From: Halobacillus salinus
Lineage (GTDB): Bacteria > Bacillota > Bacilli > Bacillales > Halobacillaceae
Assembly: GCF_004684905.1 (NCBI RefSeq)
Contig: NZ_SRJC01000006.1
Coordinates: 62,001 to 126,000 of the forward strand
Reading direction: 5' to 3'
DNA: 64,000 nucleotides
Under the pieces are notes generated by a model. That model was not told the origin of the DNA. It did not search any database and worked only from the letters and a program-made list of their open reading frames with translations. Position numbers and translations under genes: made by a program. This document shows, one piece after another, positions 59,820 through 64,000 of the stretch. Each line of letters begins with the position of its first letter. Within the stretch, counting starts at the first letter, position 1.

Positions 59820-60854
59820 CTATTCATCTACCGGAGTCAATAAAACTTTGATCGCTTCCCCGCTCTTGATCGCTTGATAAGCCTGATCCCATTCTGTAAT
59901 CGGGAATTCATGGGTCACAAGTGATCGAGCGTTCACTCGACCGCTGTTCATCAAATGGAGACTAGGCTCCCAATCAGCAGCTTTTTGACTTCTACTTCCG
60001 ACGACTAGAATTTCTTTTTGGATGATCTTCTCTAGGTTGAATTCGATCTCCGGCTTTGCGAATATACCTACTTGCCCGTATTGCCCTTTCTTCCTCAGTA
60101 GATTCAAGGCTAGGCTCGCCGCTGGCACAGCCCCGGAACATTCATAGACAACATCCGCTCCGTATCCATCCGTAAGTCCGTTAACGAATTCCTGAAGGTC
60201 CTGTTTCTGTATATCGAGGGCGTAGTCGATTCCAAGCTCCTCTGCTTTGCTCAATCGAACTTGGTCGTGGGACAAGCCAGCAATAATAACTTTTGCGCCT
60301 TTGCTTTTGGCAACTTGAGCCGTAAATAATCCTATAGGACCTGGACCAATGACGACTACTAGATCCCCTTCGTTAATGACTGTTTTTTCAACAGCATGAT
60401 GCGTGCATGCAAGCGGCTCTGTCATCGCGCCAGAACGGTAATCTACTTCTGGTGGAAGGTGATGAACGCTTTCCTTCCTAGCAATGAGATACTTGGCAAA
60501 ACCACCATCTTGCTGCGTTCCCAGCCCTTTTCGATAATTGCAGAGGTTAAAGTCCCCATTTTTACAATATTCGCATTCACCACATACGTAAAAGGTTGTT
60601 TCCGAAGTCACTCGATCTCCAATCTTGATTTCCGTAACGTCCTCTCCAACATCAACAACGACTCCTGAAAATTCATGACCAAGCGTTACTGGAACTTTCA
60701 CTTTATAGTGGCCTTCATAGGTGTGAATATCGGATCCACAAACCCCAGTATATTTCACTTCAATCTTCACCTGACCATTGCCCACTTCCGGCTCCTGTTT
60801 ATCTTGGATTTCTAAATTCCCGAATCCAAGCTCTGTCTTCACAAGTGCTTTCAA
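59820..60854 (-). CDS. Zinc-dependent polyol/alcohol dehydrogenase
   Basis: 344 residues from a TTG start with GGAGGG six bases upstream. MDR fold: GVCGSDIHTYEGHY near 37, GHEFSGVVVDVGE near 60, structural cysteines VCGECEYCKNGDFNLC near 90, NAD-binding GPGPIGLFTAQVAKSKGAKV near 170. Resembles sorbitol/threonine-type dehydrogenases. A second dehydrogenase beside GatD suggests that two polyol phosphates, or a free and a phosphorylated polyol, are handled. Confidence 0.85.
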   Translation of the reverse strand: MKALVKTELGFGNLEIQDKQEPEVGNGQVKIEVKYTGVCGSDIHTYEGHYKVKVPVTLGHEFSGVVVDVGEDVTEIKIGDRVTSETTFYVCGECEYCKNGDFNLCNYRKGLGTQQDGGFAKYLIARKESVHHLPPEVDYRSGAMTEPLACTHHAVEKTVINEGDLVVVIGPGPIGLFTAQVAKSKGAKVIIAGLSHDQVRLSKAEELGIDYALDIQKQDLQEFVNGLTDGYGADVVYECSGAVPAASLALNLLRKKGQYGQVGIFAKPEIEFNLEKIIQKEILVVGSRSQKAADWEPSLHLMNSGRVNARSLVTHEFPITEWDQAYQAIKSGEAIKVLLTPVDE

Positions 60855-60868
60855 CCTTATCCCTCCAG

Positions 60869-62128
60869 TTAATTGAACAAGCTAAATACTTTGTAGATGA
60901 TCCAATTGACTAAGTTACCGCCTTGGTCGATACTCGAGATTTTTGCTGATCCTTCTGGCATTTCGAAGTCAGCATTTACAGCCATTTCTGTAAATAAAGG
61001 CGCAACGTCTGTCGCCATATAAAGAGATAAAGCGATCATCACCGTTCCGACAATGACGGAGTGGACGATATTACCTCTCGCGGCTCCAACAATGAAGGCG
61101 ACTACGAATGGTATAGTGGCTAAGTCACCAAACGGAAGAAGCGCATTCCCTGGTAAAATGACGGCTAAAACAACAGTAACCGGTACTAGAATCAGCGCTG
61201 TAGAGATAACAGCAGGGTGTCCTAAAGCAACCGCTGCGTCTAATCCGATATAAATCTCCCGATCGCCGAAGCGTTTAGATAACCATTCACGTGCAGACTC
61301 AGAAACTGGCATGAGCCCTTCCATCAGAATCTTCACCATTCTAGGCATCAGTACCATAACGGCCGCCATGGCCATTCCTATTTCAATGACTTCCCCTGCA
61401 CTGTAACCAGCGAGGATTCCAATCGCTGCTCCTAAGAACAATCCGATGAAAATCGATTCCCCGAAAATACCGAACCGTTTCTGGATTGTCTCTGGATCCG
61501 CATTCCAATCCTTAATGACAGGAATTTTGTTTAACAACTGAACTAAGAAGATACCCGGTGCATACGAAATGGTACTTCCTGTAGCTATAGAAACACCCGG
61601 AAGATCATAGAACTTACTGACCATCGGTGCGGTCCAGTCTGCTACTTTAAGACAGACCACTTGGAAAATGACCGCAGCAATCAAACCTTGAACGATACTG
61701 CCGGAAACTGCGTAAATCATCGCAGCCATGAATGTATAGTGCCAGAAATTCCAAATATCAACGTTCATCGTCTTGGTCGTCTTCGTCACAAGCATGATGA
61801 CATTGACTACAAGACCGAGTGGGATGATGAATGCTGCAACAACAGACGCCCAGGCGATCGATGAGGATGCTGGCCACCCAACATCAATGACGTTCAGTTC
61901 TACGCCTAAACGATCTACCATTCCTTGTGCAGCTGGTCCTAAGTTATTGACTAGCAAATCAACAACTAAGAAGATCCCCACAAATGCTACTCCGATAGTC
62001 AGTCCGGACCGGAAGGCTTTCCCTGGTTTCTGCCCGAATAGCAAGCCTAATAAGAAGATAGCGACAGGCAATATGACCGTTGCCCCTAGGTCTAAAAATC
62101 CTTGTACGATATTGACGAAACCCTGCAT
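60869..62128 (-). CDS. gatC: PTS galactitol-type permease, IIC component
   Basis: 419 residues, about 9-11 membrane helices, start ATG after GGAGGAG. QGFLDLGATVILPVAIFLLG at the N-terminus and DWNADPETIQKRFGIFGES near 215 are GatC-family features; ENSIHSVIVG-like GNIVHSVIVGTVMIALSLYM lies near 355. Carries and phosphorylates a polyol with the IIA and IIB proteins encoded upstream. The substrate is probably galactitol or a close relative. Confidence 0.92.
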   Translation of the reverse strand: MQGFVNIVQGFLDLGATVILPVAIFLLGLLFGQKPGKAFRSGLTIGVAFVGIFLVVDLLVNNLGPAAQGMVDRLGVELNVIDVGWPASSSIAWASVVAAFIIPLGLVVNVIMLVTKTTKTMNVDIWNFWHYTFMAAMIYAVSGSIVQGLIAAVIFQVVCLKVADWTAPMVSKFYDLPGVSIATGSTISYAPGIFLVQLLNKIPVIKDWNADPETIQKRFGIFGESIFIGLFLGAAIGILAGYSAGEVIEIGMAMAAVMVLMPRMVKILMEGLMPVSESAREWLSKRFGDREIYIGLDAAVALGHPAVISTALILVPVTVVLAVILPGNALLPFGDLATIPFVVAFIVGAARGNIVHSVIVGTVMIALSLYMATDVAPLFTEMAVNADFEMPEGSAKISSIDQGGNLVNWIIYKVFSLFN

Positions 62129-62171
62129 GTTTACTCCTCCCTAGTTCTAACAGGTTACAACGTGCGTAATT

Positions 62172-62456
62172 TTACTTTTTAAGTTCCTGTAGAATTTCTT
62201 TTTTAGTTTCTTCTGTCCCAATTCCAGTCAAGAATGTTCTGGCATTGATTACTGGAAACGGATAGTCTTTCTGAGTCATCGCCGTTGTCACTAACAAATC
62301 TGCCGTATCTACATATCCGCCGACTTCTGCAATCTTGATTTGCACTAGATCCACGTTTAGGTTGTTCTCTTTGACCATCTCTTCAATCGCTCCGTTCACA
62401 ACCGTTGATGTTGCAATGCCTGCTCCACACGCTACTAATACTTGTTTCTTTGCCAT
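62172..62456 (-). CDS. gatB: PTS galactitol-type IIB component, second copy
   Basis: 94 residues. The phospho-cysteine loop is VLVACGAGIATSTVVNGAIE (Cys 10). The first 62 residues differ from the upstream copy only at position 28 (V versus A); differences gather in the last 32. Start preceded by GGAGAGGG. 25 bp after the first gatB. Transfers phosphate from IIA to the sugar on IIC. Confidence 0.93.
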   Translation of the reverse strand: MAKKQVLVACGAGIATSTVVNGAIEEMVKENNLNVDLVQIKIAEVGGYVDTADLLVTTAMTQKDYPFPVINARTFLTGIGTEETKKEILQELKK

Positions 62457-62481
62457 AATGAATCCCTCTCCTTTTGAGTTA

Positions 62482-62766
62482 TTATTTTTGAAGCGCTGTC
62501 AAAATTTCTTGTTTTGTAGCATCCGTTCCTATACCGGTAAGAAAAGATCTTGCGTTAATGACTGGGAATGGGTATTCCTTCTGCGTCATAGCTGTTGTCA
62601 CTAGCAAATCAGCTGTATCTACATATCCGCCGACTTCTGCAATCTTGATTTGTACCAGATCAACATTCAGGTTGTTTTCCTTTGCCATCTCTTCAATCGC
62701 TCCGTTTACGACCGTTGATGTTGCGATCCCTGCTCCACATGCTACTAATACTTGTTTCTTTGCCAT
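62482..62766 (-). CDS. gatB: PTS galactitol-type IIB component, first copy
   Basis: 94 residues with the same CGAGIATST phosphocysteine loop. GGAGAGA precedes the ATG. It lies 2 bp downstream of gatA. Nearly identical to the copy at 62172, which marks a recent tandem duplication inside the operon. Confidence 0.93.
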   Translation of the reverse strand: MAKKQVLVACGAGIATSTVVNGAIEEMAKENNLNVDLVQIKIAEVGGYVDTADLLVTTAMTQKEYPFPVINARSFLTGIGTDATKQEILTALQK

Positions 62767-62768
62767 GA

Positions 62769-63266
62769 TTAGTTCTCTCCTTCAAGAACACCGAAGTCCA
62801 GCTTCTCTTCTAATAGACTTCTAATGTTTGTTTTATTTTCTTCTTTAAGAATAGACATAAGTGTTTCTTCCGTTTGAAAAACTCCCATTAACTGTTGCAA
62901 TAAGGTTAGCTGCGAATGGGCTTCATCCATCGCTAGTAGAAAGACGATACGGACTGGAATCGTTTCCTTATCATCACCCATTACGCCAAACTCGACCGCT
63001 TCTTTCAGTACGCCTACACTGATTGCTTTACGTTGCACATGCTCCACATCCGTGTGAGGAATCGCCACAGCTACTCCTGCAGTCGGCAGACCAGTGGCAT
63101 ATTCTTCTTCCCTTGCAATGAGGGCGGGAATGAAGCTTTCTTTAACTAAATTCTGAGAGAGTAGATTGTCTCCCATCTTTTCTAGTACTTCTTCTTTGGA
63201 AGCTGCCTCCATATTAAGTAGAATGACAGATTCATTAAAATAGACATTGCTCACCATATTCACCAC
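62769..63266 (-). CDS. gatA: PTS galactitol-type IIA component
   Basis: 165 residues (start uncertain: GTG 63266, ATG 63257 and GTG 63254 are in frame; the last is best spaced from GGTG). Fructose/mannitol-class EIIA domain. The phospho-histidine is in GLPTAGVAVAIPHTDVEHVQ near 70. Receives phosphate from HPr. 24 bp after the regulator gene. Confidence 0.9.
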   Translation of the reverse strand: MVNMVSNVYFNESVILLNMEAASKEEVLEKMGDNLLSQNLVKESFIPALIAREEEYATGLPTAGVAVAIPHTDVEHVQRKAISVGVLKEAVEFGVMGDDKETIPVRIVFLLAMDEAHSQLTLLQQLMGVFQTEETLMSILKEENKTNIRSLLEEKLDFGVLEGEN

Positions 63267-63290
63267 GCTATACTAAATATTTTTACCTTT

Positions 63291-64000
63291 TCATTCGGTA
63301 GAATAAGCTTGAATCAGCTGATGGACATCCTCTGCCTCTTCCGCTTGAATGAGGCTGCTTCGGTCTTGTTCTTCCCCCGCTAAGTTCATCAATTGCATCA
63401 ATCCATTCATATGCTTCTTCTTATCCTCGGCAGCGATCACGACGATGACGTGGACCGTTTCTTCCTCATTAAAGGAAACACCCTGTTCCACTTTCAATAG
63501 ACTCATCCCCGTTTTGTTTACTCCATCCTCAGGGGCTGCATGAGGGATGGCAAGATGAGGTGCAATAATGATATACGGATCTCTTTCCATATGATGCACC
63601 ATTGTATCGACATACCTTTGTTCCACATATCCCTTCTCCACCAGTGGTTCAGAAGCGATCTCGACCGCCTCTTCCCAAGAGCGTACATAGCTTCTCAATT
63701 TGATATGGTCGATGGGAATCAGCTGATCTAAGTGAAGCGCTCTTCGTTCTACACTTTGTTTAATAGAAGATTCCTCATTACTGTGGACATAAGAATTAAG
63801 CTCTTCCACCAACACTCTTTCATCATGAATCGTCGTGTAGTTTCGAATGATATCCATTAGATGATCAACGTGAATGTCGTTTAGGACATAACCTTGAACT
63901 TCCATCATCACTTGTTTCCTCAAGCGCAAGCGATCATCGTGATTAAGGATGGCCTGGCATACGATCACTTTTTCATTTTCTTTTCCGTCTAGAGGAATCG
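63291..64000 (-). CDS. PRD/EIIA-containing transcription activator of the Gat operon (N-terminus outside window)
   Basis: C-terminal 236 residues of a longer protein; the frame is open to the right edge. No DNA-binding part is visible. The last 150 residues form a mannitol/fructose-class EIIA-like domain with the phospho-histidine in IIAPHLAIPHAAPEDGV. The preceding stretch fits the degenerate EIIB and end of a PRD in MtlR/LicR-type activators. It lies first in the gene order regulator-gatA-gatB-gatB-gatC-dehydrogenases, so it probably senses PTS phosphorylation and turns the operon on. Confidence 0.82.
   Translation of the reverse strand, partial: IPLDGKENEKVIVCQAILNHDDRLRLRKQVMMEVQGYVLNDIHVDHLMDIIRNYTTIHDERVLVEELNSYVHSNEESSIKQSVERRALHLDQLIPIDHIKLRSYVRSWEEAVEIASEPLVEKGYVEQRYVDTMVHHMERDPYIIIAPHLAIPHAAPEDGVNKTGMSLLKVEQGVSFNEEETVHVIVVIAAEDKKKHMNGLMQLMNLAGEEQDRSSLIQAEEAEDVHQLIQAYSTE

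Noticed and set aside
1-64000. tRNA, rRNA, insertion sequences or prophage
   Set aside because: No cloverleaf with CCA-type end, no rRNA motif, no transposase, integrase or phage structural gene was found.

Overview
The window looks like a chromosomal segment of a moderately halophilic, spore-forming member of the Bacillaceae (Halobacillus/Pontibacillus/Virgibacillus type). The reasons are acidic proteins, two glycine-betaine loci, betA/betB, a CotA-type spore-coat laccase, a Spo0E-like phosphatase, Bacillus-type Shine-Dalgarno sites, a perfect CcpA cre box and a SigB-like promoter. The genus is an inference. I see no tRNA, rRNA, prophage, insertion sequence or CRISPR array.

Layout. 1-9.3 kb, minus strand: topB (cut by the window edge), a YehS/DUF1456 protein, an autoregulated ABC exporter-TetR operon, a prolyl 4-hydroxylase, an MFS transporter, a 36-residue peptide gene with its own promoter and terminator, and rlmCD. 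9.3-17.6 kb: the 5-oxoprolinase genes pxpBAC behind an Nramp-related transporter, then a sodium:solute symporter with an overlapping two-component system whose regulator has lost the GAFTGA loop. 17.7-24 kb: an unknown membrane-anchored protein, nupC, a zinc-ribbon microprotein and the glyoxylate shunt aceB-aceA. 23-31.4 kb: OpuAC-like binding protein, GbsR-like regulator, an atypical BCCT carrier, an alpha/beta hydrolase, a phosphofructokinase paralogue with a destroyed ATP site, a large catalase and a small zinc-ribbon protein.

31.4-38.6 kb: a sugar-sensing three-component system (anchored binding protein, YesM-type kinase, YesN-type regulator) followed by a CUT1 sugar ABC transporter under a cre box. 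38.6-42.5 kb: small and broken genes, a flavoprotein, a DUF805 protein and a 52-bp-period array of hairpins. 42.5-48 kb: betA, betB, divergent gbsR, a second betaine-type binding protein and a Spo0E-like gene. 48-54.6 kb: cadA-cadC with paired operators, a HAD phosphatase and two MFS carriers. 54.8-58.5 kb: cotA and an ABC-2 exporter. 58.5-64 kb, minus strand: a galactitol-type PTS operon with two tandem gatB copies, two alcohol dehydrogenases and a PRD/EIIA regulator cut by the right edge.

Themes. Osmolyte handling appears twice: uptake proteins with a GbsR-like repressor at 23-26.5 kb, and choline-to-betaine oxidation with its own GbsR at 42.5-47.7 kb. Several transport loci carry their own sensors: the SSS symporter, the sugar ABC transporter and the Gat PTS. 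Three kinds of short repeat, all outside genes, are scattered through the window: a GGGGACAGG palindrome family, a 21-bp phased array and a 52-bp hairpin array.
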